From: CALFMR01 sp035550595
Lineage (GTDB): Bacteria > Acidobacteriota > Vicinamibacteria > Vicinamibacterales > SCN-69-37
Length of the DNA stretch: 64,000 nucleotides
NCBI GenBank assembly: GCA_035550595.1
Contig: DASZOV010000158.1
Span: 1 to 64,000, forward strand
Direction of reading: 5' to 3'
Under the pieces are notes generated by a model. The model was not told where the DNA came from, made no database searches, and was given only the letters and a program-made list of their open reading frames with translations. Below are positions 16,402-25,109 of this stretch, piece after piece. Each line of letters opens with the position of its first letter. The stretch's first letter is position 1. Made by a program: the position numbers and the translations under genes.

Positions 16402-17286
16402 ATGAAAGTGCTCGCCGGCGTCCTGCTGCTGTCGGCTTCGACGCTCGCTGCGCCACAGGCCGCACCGCAAGCTGCGCCGCAACAGATTTCTCTTTGGACC
16501 AACGGCGCGCCGGGGTTCGAACGGCTGAAAGACGAGCCGGAGCAGGCGCAGAGCTACTGGGTCAAGCACGTGAACAATCCGTCGATCACCGTGTTCCTGC
16601 CGCCGAAGGACAAGGCGACCGGCGCGGGCATGGTCGTCATTCCCGGCGGCGGACACAGTGAGCTGGTCTATCGGCCCGAAGGCGTCGAGGCGGCGGAGTA
16701 TCTCAACAGCATCGGCGTCGCGGCGTTCGTGCTGAAGTACCGGCTGGCGAAGGAACCGGGCTCGCCGTACTCGGTCGAAGTCCACGCGCGCGCCGACGCG
16801 TTCCGCGCGATGCGGCTCGTACGCAGCCGCGCGGCCGAATGGGGCGTCGATCCGAATCGTCTCGGCCTCATCGGATTCTCCGCGGGAGGCGAGCTCGCGT
16901 CGATGGTCGCGTTCGGTCCACCGCAGACGCCGCCGTGGGCCGAGGACGCGACCGATCGCGTCGACAGCCGGCCGAGCTTCCTCGTGATGATCTATCCCGG
17001 TCCCGCCGGCATTCCCGACACGCTCGCGCCCACGGTGCCGCCCGCCTTCCTCGTCGTTGCCGACGACGACACGTGCTGCTCGGCGCCGACGATGAAGATC
17101 CTGCAGGAGTACCGCGCGGCTGGTGTGCCGGTCGAGGCGCACATCTTCGCGAAGGGCGGCCACGCGTTCAACATGGGCAACCGATCGAAGCTCGCGACGC
17201 TCAAGGGCTGGCCGGAGCGGATGAAGGATTGGCTCGGCGACAACGGCTGGCTGACGCCACGGGCGAGCGCGGCCACCGCGCCGTGA
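16402..17286 (+). CDS. Secreted alpha/beta hydrolase (esterase)
   Basis: A 294-residue exported esterase-like protein. MKVLAGVLLLSASTLA is a signal peptide, and AGGGGAG before ATG 16402 decides this start over 16369. The fold is marked by IPGGGHSELVY (oxyanion loop), GFSAGGELA (nucleophile Ser), VVADDDTCC (acid) and KGGHAFNMG (His), so the catalytic triad is intact. The closest known type is the BD-FAE/acetylxylan-esterase-like group, which removes acetyl or feruloyl groups from plant polysaccharides. The DDDTCC context around the acid residue is unusual. Substrate is inferred from family only. Confidence 0.85.
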   Translation: MKVLAGVLLLSASTLAAPQAAPQAAPQQISLWTNGAPGFERLKDEPEQAQSYWVKHVNNPSITVFLPPKDKATGAGMVVIPGGGHSELVYRPEGVEAAEYLNSIGVAAFVLKYRLAKEPGSPYSVEVHARADAFRAMRLVRSRAAEWGVDPNRLGLIGFSAGGELASMVAFGPPQTPPWAEDATDRVDSRPSFLVMIYPGPAGIPDTLAPTVPPAFLVVADDDTCCSAPTMKILQEYRAAGVPVEAHIFAKGGHAFNMGNRSKLATLKGWPERMKDWLGDNGWLTPRASAATAP

Positions 17287-17292
17287 CGCGCG

Positions 17293-17425
17293 TCAGGCGT
17301 CGGGCAGGTCCTTGAATGGGTTGAAGACCTTCAGCCCTGGCCGTTTGAAATCGCGATCGTTCCCGGTCGCGATCGTGAGTCCGTGTCGCTTCGCCGTCGC
17401 AGCAATATAGCTGTCCTCGACCGTG
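17293..17425 (-). pseudogene. C-terminal fragment of a PIN-domain toxin
   Basis: On the minus strand the frame reads VEDSYIAATAKRHGLTIATG then NDRDFKRPGLKVFNPF and a stop at 17293. This is the C-terminal third of a FitB/VapC PIN domain, with the Asp of VEDSYIAATA and NDRDF intact. There is no N-terminal part on this strand. Its missing middle lies next to it on the opposite strand (17423-17581). The two pieces therefore look like one toxin gene broken by a local inversion. Confidence 0.7.
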
Positions 17426-17581
17426 CGAACGAAGGACGGCCGGCAGCGGCAGGAGCTCCAGGCGTGGCTCACACGCCTGGTGGACGCCCTTCAGGGGCGC
17501 ATCCATGGATTCAACGTCTCAGTTGCGCACGTCTGGGCCGAGCAGGAACGACTGCTCGAGAAGGCTGGCCAGCGGATGCCG
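17423..17581 (+). pseudogene. Middle fragment of a PIN-domain toxin, opposite strand
   Basis: The frame RQELQAWLTRLVDALQGRI followed by FNVSVAHVWAEQERLLEKAG resembles the helical middle of FitB-type PIN toxins, which normally continues into the VxDSxIAATA motif. Here it runs instead into unrelated residues after GQRMP. The expected continuation is found on the other strand immediately upstream (17293-17425). No N-terminal PIN strand (LDTNVLSE-like) precedes it. The fragment is probably non-functional. Confidence 0.6.
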
Positions 17582-17769
17582 CGTCGCATCGTCAACGCAC
17601 CGACCGCGGCCGCCGCCCTTCTTGCTTGTCGGCGTTGCCGCGGCTGCTGCGTGCCCGCCCGCCCGAGCCGCCGCGCGCACCGATCCCGTCTCGATCCTCC
17701 GCGCTGACTGAAGGCGTATGCTCTCCCTGCGCCGGCGCCGATGCGCGCCGCGCGTTTGGGAGGACGAGG

Positions 17770-18666
17770 ATGACGAGGTTCGATGGCGTTCGGTGGTTTG
17801 CGCCGGTCTGCGCGCTGCTGGCGGCAGCAGCCGCGTCGCTCGTGGCCGCCCCTGCCCGGCAGGTGCCCCGCACCATCAAGGACGTCACCTACGCGACCGT
17901 CAACGGTCGCGCGCTCACGCTCGATCTCCATATGCCGGCCGGCGTCGAACATCCGCCGCTGCTCGTGTGGATTCACGGCGGCGCCTGGCGCGAGGGATCG
18001 AAGAGCGACGCGCGACTCGAGTTCGTCGATCATGGCATCGCGACCGCGGCCGTGGATTATCGGCTGTCGACGGAGACTCGATTCCCCGGGATGGTGTACG
18101 ACATCAAGGCCGCCATCCGGTTCCTTCGCGCGCACGCGGCGGACTACGGCTATCGTGCCGATCGAATTGCGATTGCCGGCGATTCGGCTGGCGGCCATCT
18201 AGCGGCGCTCGTCGGGGTGACGAACGGCGACGCGTCGCTCGAAGGGACTGAAGGCGACGACCGCAGCGCCTCGTCGAAGGTCGACGCGATCGTCGACTAC
18301 TACGGCGCATCGGACTTGACGACGATCCTCGATCAGTCGACGCCGCACGGGCTGAGCGTGCGCGAACCCGCGTTGAAGCTGCTGCTCGGCGCGTTGCCGG
18401 CGGATGTGCCTGATCTCGCGAAGCAGGCGAGCGTCGTCACCTACGTCGATCCGTCAGACCCGCCATTGCTCCTGTTTCACGGTGACCGCGACCCGCAGAT
18501 GCCGGTCAATCAGGCGCTCGAGCTTGATGGCGCGTACGAGGCGCTCGGCCTACCCGTCGATCTCGTCATCGTCCATGGCGCCGCGCACGGCGGAGACGTG
18601 TTCTATCGCGGCGAGAACCTCGAGCACGCGTTGTCATTTCTGGGGAGGACGATCGGCGGGGAGTGA
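17770..18666 (+). CDS. Secreted alpha/beta hydrolase (BD-FAE/carboxylesterase type)
   Basis: A 298-residue exported esterase. The N-terminus has a signal segment (APVCALLAAAAASLVAAPA). The catalytic layout is complete: HGGAWREGS (oxyanion hole), GDSAGGHLAAL (nucleophile Ser), FHGDRDPQMPV (acid) and VHGAAHGGDVF (His). The HGG and GDSAGG pair is typical of the HSL/BD-FAE group, which includes feruloyl and acetyl esterases. The ATG at 17770 follows a GGGAGGACGAGG ribosome-binding region; the longer upstream ORF crosses the PIN fragment and is rejected. It sits before a GH172 gene, which fits extracellular polysaccharide breakdown. Confidence 0.86.
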   Translation: MTRFDGVRWFAPVCALLAAAAASLVAAPARQVPRTIKDVTYATVNGRALTLDLHMPAGVEHPPLLVWIHGGAWREGSKSDARLEFVDHGIATAAVDYRLSTETRFPGMVYDIKAAIRFLRAHAADYGYRADRIAIAGDSAGGHLAALVGVTNGDASLEGTEGDDRSASSKVDAIVDYYGASDLTTILDQSTPHGLSVREPALKLLLGALPADVPDLAKQASVVTYVDPSDPPLLLFHGDRDPQMPVNQALELDGAYEALGLPVDLVIVHGAAHGGDVFYRGENLEHALSFLGRTIGGE

Positions 18667-18733
18667 AGTGCGTCGCAGGTTTTCCTGCCACCTGCCACCT
18701 GTTTCCCGCGTTGTCCACCTCGAGGAGGCCGTT

Positions 18734-19879
18734 ATGACCGCAACGCCGCACAATCGTCGTGGATTTCTCGGCCGGCTACTTTCCGCCGGCTGGCTCGGTG
18801 CCTTGGCGCCTGTCGGCGTGTCGGCGGCCGCCGTGCCGCAAGCGGCTTCGAGCCGAGACGACCTGTCCGTGCTGCCCGGCTACGCGCGCGCGCAGTCGTA
18901 CGCATCACGTAAGCAGTCGAGCACCGACCCGACCGGCGGCAATGCGGACCGATGGGTCATTCCCGCGGGCGGATCGCATGACGTCTTCGTTGCCGATGGC
19001 CCCGGCGTCATCAGCCACATCTGGTTCACCATCGCGGCACCGAGTGCGAATCATCTGCACGAGATCGTCCTGCGCGCGTACTGGGACGGGCGCGATCGGC
19101 CCAGCGTCGAGGTGCCCATCGGCGCGTTCTTCGGTCTGAACCTTGGCTCGTATCGGACCTACGAGTCCGCCTACCTCGCGTGTTCACCCGGTAAGTCGCT
19201 CAACTGCTATTTCGCCATGCCGTTCCGCCAGCACGCGCGGCTGACGGTCACGAACGAAGGCCGGCAGAACATCGACGCGTTCTACTCGAACATCGACTAT
19301 CTGACGGTGCCGTCGCTTCCCGATACCGCGTTGTACTTCCACGCGCAATATCGACAAACGGCGCCGGGCGTGCCGACGACGGGCGATGCGGCGCAGACGA
19401 ATCTGGACGGCCGACTGAACCACGTCTATCTCGAGACGCGCGGTCGTGGCCACCTGATGGGCGTGACGCTCGGCGTGCTCCAGAACGCTGACGGCTGGTG
19501 GGGCGAGGGCGACGAGATGATCTTCGTCGACGACGAGCGGATGCCGGCGATCATCGGCACGGGCTCGGAGGACTACTTCCTCGGGAGCTGGAACTTCGGC
19601 GGACGCGACGGCGCCGAGCCGTTCGCGCATCGCTTCTACGGCGCGCCGATCATCGTCAATCCCGAGCGCGTGGGCGGGCGGTACTGCTGCTATCGCTGGC
19701 ACGGCGACAATCCGGTCACCTTCCAGCGCTACCTCAAGCACACGATGGAGCACGGCCACGCGAACAACCGTGCGGACAACTTCTACTCGGTGGGCTATTG
19801 GTATCAGGCCGAACCGGCGACCGCGTTCCCGCCGCTGCCGCCGGTCGACGACCGCATTCCCCGCGTGCGGATGGCGTAG
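18734..19879 (+). CDS. DUF2961 / GH172 family glycoside hydrolase, exported
   Basis: A 381-residue protein with a signal of twin-arginine appearance (NRRGFLGRLLSAGWLGALAP). It carries the DUF2961 landmarks: GPGVISHIWFTI, an acidic IGAFFGLNLGS loop, EGDEMIFVDDERMP, GTGSEDYFLGSWNFG (the region with the catalytic Glu) and YRWHGDNPVTF. Characterised GH172 enzymes act on difructose dianhydride I or alpha-D-arabinofuranosides. The ATG at 18734 has GAGGAGG upstream. It follows the esterase gene by 67 bp in the same direction. Substrate here is unknown. Confidence 0.87.
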   Translation: MTATPHNRRGFLGRLLSAGWLGALAPVGVSAAAVPQAASSRDDLSVLPGYARAQSYASRKQSSTDPTGGNADRWVIPAGGSHDVFVADGPGVISHIWFTIAAPSANHLHEIVLRAYWDGRDRPSVEVPIGAFFGLNLGSYRTYESAYLACSPGKSLNCYFAMPFRQHARLTVTNEGRQNIDAFYSNIDYLTVPSLPDTALYFHAQYRQTAPGVPTTGDAAQTNLDGRLNHVYLETRGRGHLMGVTLGVLQNADGWWGEGDEMIFVDDERMPAIIGTGSEDYFLGSWNFGGRDGAEPFAHRFYGAPIIVNPERVGGRYCCYRWHGDNPVTFQRYLKHTMEHGHANNRADNFYSVGYWYQAEPATAFPPLPPVDDRIPRVRMA

Positions 19880-19945
19880 GCGGGGCGAACGTCTGGCGGC
19901 GATCCCAGTCGCGGCGCCACGGGGAAGCCTTGGCCCAGGACTGGC

Positions 19946-19972
19946 ACCTGGCACATAATAGGTGTGCCAGGT
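19946..19972 (+). promoter_or_regulatory. Palindromic operator-promoter of the Xre/RES module
   Basis: ACCTGGCAC and GTGCCAGGT form a perfect 9-bp inverted repeat around a 9-base spacer that holds the -10-like CATAAT (19954-19959). A further CTGGCAC lies just upstream. The site is 7 bases before the antitoxin ATG, so binding would block the promoter. Confidence 0.72.
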
Positions 19973-19979
19973 GGCCATC

Positions 19980-20480
19980 ATGTCAACAGCGCTCGTACGT
20001 CAGGACCGAACGGCCGAGGCCGCTGATCTCGACCGCTTCCGGCGCCATCTCCGTCAACGGTCGATCGGCCCTCATGCCTACGCGGTGCTCCTGGGGCTCG
20101 ACTCGGTCGAGGCTGCCGTGTTGCTGCGCGCGGTCGACACGGGGCTACCGTACCGCGCGTTCGACCGGTTCCGGCGCAACACGACGTTGTCGATCGAACG
20201 CCTCCTCGCGCTCGTCGGCATTCCGCGGCGAACGCTTGCTCGGCGAAAGGCCGATGGGCGCTTCCTGCCCGACGAATCCGACCGCCTGTTCCGGGCCGCT
20301 CGCCTCTTCGGGCGAACGCTGCAATTGTTCGAGGGCGATCGCGACGCCGCCGTCGAGTGGCTGACCACTCCGCAGACGGCGCTCGGCGACCGTGTGCCCC
20401 TCGATCTGGCGCGCACGGAAATTGGCGCGCGGGAAGTCGAACGTCTCGTCGGCCGCCTCGATCACGGCGTGTTCTCCTAG
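19980..20480 (+). CDS. Xre/MbcA/ParS-type antitoxin
   Basis: A 166-residue antitoxin of the Xre-MbcA-ParS group. The N-terminal part is helical (YAVLLGLDSVEAAVLLRAVD), the middle RNTTLSIERLLALVGIPRRTLARRKADG forms the helix-turn-helix, and the C-terminal DRLFRAARLFGRTLQLFEGD with AAVEWLTTPQTALGDRVPLD is the toxin-binding domain conserved in this group. It is paired with the RES toxin encoded next, overlapping by one base. The ATG at 19980 is chosen because it follows the operator; an upstream in-frame ATG lies inside the operator. Confidence 0.88.
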   Translation: MSTALVRQDRTAEAADLDRFRRHLRQRSIGPHAYAVLLGLDSVEAAVLLRAVDTGLPYRAFDRFRRNTTLSIERLLALVGIPRRTLARRKADGRFLPDESDRLFRAARLFGRTLQLFEGDRDAAVEWLTTPQTALGDRVPLDLARTEIGAREVERLVGRLDHGVFS

Positions 20481-20941
20481 TGCTCGTCACGGCGTGGCGA
20501 ATCGTCAAGGCGCGGTACGCGGACCATGCCTTCGACGGCGAGGGCGCGCGGCTGGAAGGCGGGCGCTGGAATTCACCCGGCACGCCAATGGTCTATACGT
20601 CTGACAGTGCGGCCCTGGCCGCATTGGAAATGCTCGTGCACCTCGGGCGACGTTCCGTCCTCAACGCCTACGTGCTGATTCCCTGTACGTTCGACGAAGC
20701 GATTGTCGGGAGGCTCGACGAGAAGAAGCTTCCCGATGACTGGCGATCGTCTCCCGCGCCGCAGGCCCTGCAGATGCTTGGCGACGACTGGGCGAAGAGC
20801 GGCCGGTCGGCCGTGCTGCGCGTGCCGGGCGTCATCATGGCCGGAGACAGCAATTTCCTGCTGAATCCGAACCATCCGGATTTTCAGCGTGTTCGTGTGC
20901 TCCGCGCGCGGCCGTTCGCGTTCGACGCGAGGCTGGGGTGA
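20480..20941 (+). CDS. RES-domain NAD-degrading toxin
   Basis: A 153-residue RES toxin. It opens with AWRIVKARYADHAFDGEGA then GGRWNSPGTPMVYTSDSAALAALE, which contains the conserved Arg, Glu/Tyr and Ser-rich active-site pattern (RES), and ends with NFLLNPNHPDFQRV, the late family motif. Characterised members (MbcT, Res) degrade NAD+ to arrest growth. The GTG start at 20480 shares one base with the antitoxin stop (TAGTG). Length is normal for the family. All core motifs look intact, so the module may be active. Confidence 0.9.
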   Translation: MLVTAWRIVKARYADHAFDGEGARLEGGRWNSPGTPMVYTSDSAALAALEMLVHLGRRSVLNAYVLIPCTFDEAIVGRLDEKKLPDDWRSSPAPQALQMLGDDWAKSGRSAVLRVPGVIMAGDSNFLLNPNHPDFQRVRVLRARPFAFDARLG

Positions 20942-21060
20942 TCGATCTCAGCTCAGGAAGCCCTTCCGCACGGAAACGCGTTCAACGCAGTTCGACGCCC
21001 AGATTGTGGTGATGGATCACGGCCGAGTGCTGTTGAGCAATCAGCGTCAGCGGCGGCCGT

Positions 21061-22530
21061 TCACTCCGACCGCAGCAGCTCCACCGGATCGACGGCCATC
21101 GCGCGCCGTGCAGGAAGGTAGCAGGCGATGAGAGCCACCACGACCGCGCCGATGGCGATCACAGCGTAGGTCACCGGATCGTACGGGCTGACACCGAAGA
21201 CGACCGAAGCGAGCGCCCGGCCGGCGCCAGCGGCCGCACCCCCGCCGACCACCGCACCGGCGATGGCCAGTCGCAGCCCACGAACGATCACGAGCGCCAT
21301 CAGTCGTCGCGGCGTCGCACCCATCGCGCTGCGAATCGCCAGATCGCGCCGCCGTTCGACGACGCCTCGAACGAGCGCGCCCGAGAGTCCGACGACGGCC
21401 AGCGCGAGCGCGATGCCGGCGAACAAACCGACGACCGCGAAGCGCGTCGTCCGCGGCGCGACCGATCGTTGGATCTCGTCGTCGAGCGTGTGCGGCTCGG
21501 CGAGCGGCAGCGTCGGATCGAGATCGTGCGCGATGCGCAGGACGGCCGGCGCGAGCGCCATCGGATCGCCGCTCGTCCGCACGACCAGGAAGCCTGCGCC
21601 CATCGGTAACTGCTGCCAGGGAATGTACAGGTTGCCGCGACCGGCCGCGTCCAGGCCCGTGTACCGAATATCGCGGATGACGCCCACGACGTCCGGTCGG
21701 ACATGGTCACCGGTCGAGCTCGGCAGTCGCAGGTTCAGCGTCCGGCCGAGCACGTCGCCGAGCGGCGAGAGGTGCCGCGCCGCGCTTTCGCTCAGGATGG
21801 CGACGTTGCGGCCGGTGACGTGATCGGTATCGGCAAGCCAGCGTCCCCGCACGAGGTCGGCCCCGATCGCGTTCAGATAATCATCGGTGACCGACACGAG
21901 ATCGAACACCTGCGTGTGGCTACCCGCATCGGTGATCACGCTGATCGTGAAGACGAGCTGAGAAACGGCGGGCGGCAGATCGCTCCCCACGCCGGCGGCG
22001 ACGACACCGGGGAGTTGCCTGACGCGACGAACGAGGTCATCGATGAACGTCGACCGCGAGCGCACGCCGAAGCTCGTCGTTTCGGTGAGCGCGAGTCGAA
22101 GCGTCAGGACGTGATCGGGCTCGCGAATGCCGACGTCGGTGTGCAGCAGGAAGAGCACCGTGCGACCGAGCAGCAGGGCGCCGGCGACGAGCGCAACGGC
22201 CATCGCAATCTGGGCGACGACGAGCAGATCGCGAATCCGCTGACCGGCGTGACCGCTGGTCGTGCGCGTCCCTCGAAGTGCGGCAGCGGGTTGCGCATGA
22301 CTCACGGCCATTACGGGGCCGACGCCACAGACGAGGGCCGCGACCAACGCCAGGAGAATCGAGATCACCGCGAACGGCGTCCGGGAGACCGTCGCGACGG
22401 ATGGCAGGACCGGCTGAAGGGCGTGGGCGAAGACGCGCGCGGCGGTCCAGCCCAAGACGGCTGATGACGTGCGGCTGATTGGACACCGGGCGCGGAAGAA
22501 TGGCCTGAGGGTGACACCCTCCGTTCGCAT
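21061..22530 (-). pseudogene. ADOP-type permease, N-terminally truncated
   Basis: A 489-residue frame that matches the second half of an ADOP/MacB-like permease: a helix (FAVISILLALVAALVCG), the linker with AALRGTRTTSG, a further membrane helix, a periplasmic domain, then the C-terminal FtsX domain with ERRRDLAIRSAMGATPRRL and the ending YLPARRAMAVDPVELLRSE. Full-length ADOP proteins are about 800 residues and have a second FtsX/MacB-PCD half at the N-terminus, as in the 50-55 kb pair here. That half is missing. The break lies next to the divergent GNAT gene. The first 20 residues look unrelated. Expression of a half-protein is possible but unlikely. Confidence 0.72.
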
Positions 22531-22590
22531 CCTCGGGACGCGCCGGCCAACGAGCGTCGTCGCCGCACATGGATGCCAGAATGTCTTTCC

Positions 22591-23091
22591 ATGCCCACGA
22601 TCATCCGACTGGCCAGGTCCGGCGACGCGGCCGTCGTCTCGGCCATCCTCCGCGAGGCTGCGTCGTGGCTCGACATGCGTGGTGAGACGCTGTGGCGCGC
22701 TGATGAACTCGAGACCATGGCGATCGCGGCGGAAGTGGACGCGGGTCTGTTCTGGATTGCCGATGTGGATGGGATCCCGTCAGGCGTCGTTCGGCTGCAG
22801 CCGTCGGACCCTGACTTCTGGCCCGAGGTGCCCGACGGCACGAGCCTTTTCCTTCATCGCCTCGCCGTGCGGCGGTCGGTCGCGGCCCGCGGCGTTTCCA
22901 CCACGCTTCTGCGCTTTGCCGTCGAGCGGACGCGCGAGCTCGGCCTCGAATGCCTACGCCTCGACTGCGAAGCCGCACGTCCGAAGCTGCGTGCGGTCTA
23001 CGAGCGCTTCGGTTTCATCCACCACAGCGATCGTCAGGTCGGCCCGTACTTCGTCTCGCGCTACGTCTACGACGTCAGAGGGCGGAGCTAG
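22591..23091 (+). CDS. GNAT family N-acetyltransferase
   Basis: A 166-residue acetyltransferase. It starts IIRLARSGDAAVVSAILREAA, has the central strand SLFLHRLAVRRSVAARGVST (motif A, acetyl-CoA pyrophosphate loop, here in the degenerate RSVAARGVS form) and ends with LRAVYERFGFIHHS, the typical motif B. The acceptor is unknown. It begins 60 bp from the truncated permease and ends overlapping, tail to tail, the MFS gene by four bases. No operon partner is present. Confidence 0.82.
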   Translation: MPTIIRLARSGDAAVVSAILREAASWLDMRGETLWRADELETMAIAAEVDAGLFWIADVDGIPSGVVRLQPSDPDFWPEVPDGTSLFLHRLAVRRSVAARGVSTTLLRFAVERTRELGLECLRLDCEAARPKLRAVYERFGFIHHSDRQVGPYFVSRYVYDVRGRS

Positions 23092-24365
23092 GAGGAAGTT
23101 CGAATCGGTCGCGTCGGATCCACCGCGAGCCACGCGATAGCCCCGACGACGCAGACGGCGGCGACCGAGAGGAACGACGCGGTCCAGCCGAAGTGCTCGG
23201 CGATGAGCGGACTGAGCGACGCCGTGATCGTCCCGCCAATCTGGTTGCCCATGTTCATCACGCCGGATACGGATCCCGCTGACGTGCCGCCGATGTCGGA
23301 CGTCACCGTCCAGAACGCGCTCTGCGACAGATAGAGCGCGCCCGCGCCGCCCGCCAGGATCAGACTGGCGAAGCGCGCATCGCGCACCTCGACGCCGAGC
23401 GCGATGAACGCGGCCGCGGCGAGCATGCTGGCCGCGGCAATCCACGTCCGGCCGATGCGCTGTCCGTGCGCCTTCACGAGTCGATCGCTCACGATGCCGC
23501 CGACCGGCGACGCAATGGCCATCGCGATGAACGGCAGCATGCCGTAGTACGAGCTGCTCTTGAGGTTCAGCCCGCGCACGTCGTTCAGGTAGATGAAGAA
23601 CCACGTGAAGAAGATGTACGCCGCGTAACCGTAGGTGAAATAGCTGATCGTCATCGCGACGACGTTGCGGTCGCGGAGAATCGCGCGCCACGGCAGCGTG
23701 CGGTGCGCGTGCGGATCGGCCGCCGATCGCTCCGGCAGGCCGGCGGCGATGTACTCCCGCTCGGCCGCGTTCGCGCGCGGATGCTCGGCCGGCGTGTCGC
23801 GGACGATGACGTACCAGACGATGCCCGCCGCGAGTCCGAGAAGCGCGCTCGTCCAGAACGACCAGCGCCACCCGTACTGCGACATGACGTACGCGATGAG
23901 CGGCGGCGCAATCCCCGCGCCCGCACCGACGCCGGCGAAGATGATCCCGTTGGCGAGCCCGCGTTCCTTCGATGGGATCCACGACGCGACCAGACGGTTG
24001 CTCGCCGGATAGACGACGGCTTCGCCCACGCCAAGGAGGAAGCGGACACCGATGACGGTCGCGAGGAGCGCCGGCAAGCCCGTGGGCACAAGCGCGGTGA
24101 GCGAGGTGAAGACGCTCCACCAGATCGTGCCGAGCGCGACGATCCGCCGTGGGCCGAAGCGATCCGCGAGGCGTCCGCCGACCGGCTGGAAGAGCGCGTA
24201 GCCGAGCACGAACGCGCTGAAGACCCAGCCGAGCTCGATGTCGCTGAACCCGTACTCGCCGGCCATCGTCTTGCCGGCAATCGAGATGTTGACGCGGTCG
24301 AGATAGGCGATCGCGCTGATCGCGAACATCCAGCCGATGAGAAGCCAGCGAATGCGGGTGCGCAC
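23088..24365 (-). CDS. MFS transporter, anion:cation symporter (ACS) type
   Basis: A 425-residue carrier with twelve predicted membrane helices. The N-terminal helix pair with IAYLDRVNISIAGKTMAGEYGFS and the loop GGRLADRFGPRRIV are characteristic of the ACS family, which takes up hexuronates, galactonate, glucarate or related sugar acids. This fits the pectin-related GH28 enzyme elsewhere in the window. The start is GTG 24365; TACAAT lies ten bases upstream, so the leader is very short. It converges with the GNAT gene and overlaps it by four bases. Substrate is inferred from family. Confidence 0.88.
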   Translation of the reverse strand: MRTRIRWLLIGWMFAISAIAYLDRVNISIAGKTMAGEYGFSDIELGWVFSAFVLGYALFQPVGGRLADRFGPRRIVALGTIWWSVFTSLTALVPTGLPALLATVIGVRFLLGVGEAVVYPASNRLVASWIPSKERGLANGIIFAGVGAGAGIAPPLIAYVMSQYGWRWSFWTSALLGLAAGIVWYVIVRDTPAEHPRANAAEREYIAAGLPERSAADPHAHRTLPWRAILRDRNVVAMTISYFTYGYAAYIFFTWFFIYLNDVRGLNLKSSSYYGMLPFIAMAIASPVGGIVSDRLVKAHGQRIGRTWIAAASMLAAAAFIALGVEVRDARFASLILAGGAGALYLSQSAFWTVTSDIGGTSAGSVSGVMNMGNQIGGTITASLSPLIAEHFGWTASFLSVAAVCVVGAIAWLAVDPTRPIRTSS

Positions 24366-24468
24366 GATGCCGCCGATTGTATCGACGATGGGGCGATCGA
24401 CAAACCCGCGTCGGTGGGCTCCAAGGGTTGGCGACGCACCGTGTCATGCGCCATGATGCACAGCGATC

Positions 24469-25044
24469 GTGACACCGCTTCGCATTCTCGCCATCTCGGG
24501 CAGTCTCCGCGCGCAGTCGTCGAACACCGTGCTCTTGCGCGCGGCCGCGGAACTCGCGCCCGCGACGATGCGCGTCGACCTGTTTTCCGGCCTCGACGCG
24601 CTGCCGCACTTCAACCCGGACATCGACGGACCGAAGGCCGCTCCCGCCGTGCGGCGGCTGCGTGCCAGCATCGATCGCGCCGACGCGTTGCTCATCTGCA
24701 GCCCCGAGTACGCGCACGGCGTGCCCGGCTCGCTGAAGAACGCGCTCGATTGGCTCGTGAGCGGGATCGAGATCGTGGAGAAGCCGGTCGGCGTGCTGAA
24801 CGCGTCGCCGCGATCGACCCACGCGCACGCCTCGCTCACCGAGACGCTCCGCACGATGGCCGCCGCCGTCGTTGACGACGCCTCGCGTACGGTGCCGCTG
24901 AGCGGCCGCGACCTGGACGTGACCACGATCCTCGCGCGGGCCGAGTGGGTCGATGAAGTGCAGATGGCCCTCGACGCGCTCGCCCGCGCCGCCGACCAGC
25001 ATCGCCATGCGCGCCGCGCGCGATCGAAGGCGCGCGGGGACTGA
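24469..25044 (+). CDS. NAD(P)H-dependent FMN reductase
   Basis: A 191-residue flavodoxin-fold reductase. ILAISGSLRAQSSNTVLL is the FMN phosphate-binding loop and SPEYAHGVPGSLKNALDWL is the family's second signature, which binds the isoalloxazine ring. Related enzymes (YieF/ChrR, ArsH-like) reduce quinones, chromate, azo dyes or supply FMNH2. The start GTG 24469 is right before the first strand. It is divergent from the MFS gene (103 bp apart). The physiological electron acceptor cannot be told. Confidence 0.88.
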   Translation: MTPLRILAISGSLRAQSSNTVLLRAAAELAPATMRVDLFSGLDALPHFNPDIDGPKAAPAVRRLRASIDRADALLICSPEYAHGVPGSLKNALDWLVSGIEIVEKPVGVLNASPRSTHAHASLTETLRTMAAAVVDDASRTVPLSGRDLDVTTILARAEWVDEVQMALDALARAADQHRHARRARSKARGD

Positions 25045-25052
25045 CGCGGCGC

Positions 25053-25103
25053 GACTTCGAACTGCGAACTATGAACTTCGAATGAAGGAGGCGCCTTCGG
25101 CGC
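25053..25103 (-). repeat. Composite repeat: GCGCC hairpin plus TTCGAA array
   Basis: A degenerate array of TTCGAAGT units (25053-25083) is joined to the hairpin GCGCC-TTC-GGCGC (25091-25103). Read on the minus strand, the hairpin follows the stop of the glycosyltransferase gene by a few bases and the array follows the hairpin. Same composite design as at 38287, 47604 and 62053. Confidence 0.7.
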
Positions 25104-25109
25104 GGCTCT

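Noticed and set aside
17458..17480. Perfect hairpin CCAGGCGTG/CACGCCTGG as a terminator
   Set aside because: It lies within the toxin fragment's reading frame and lacks a T-run; probably incidental to the sequence.
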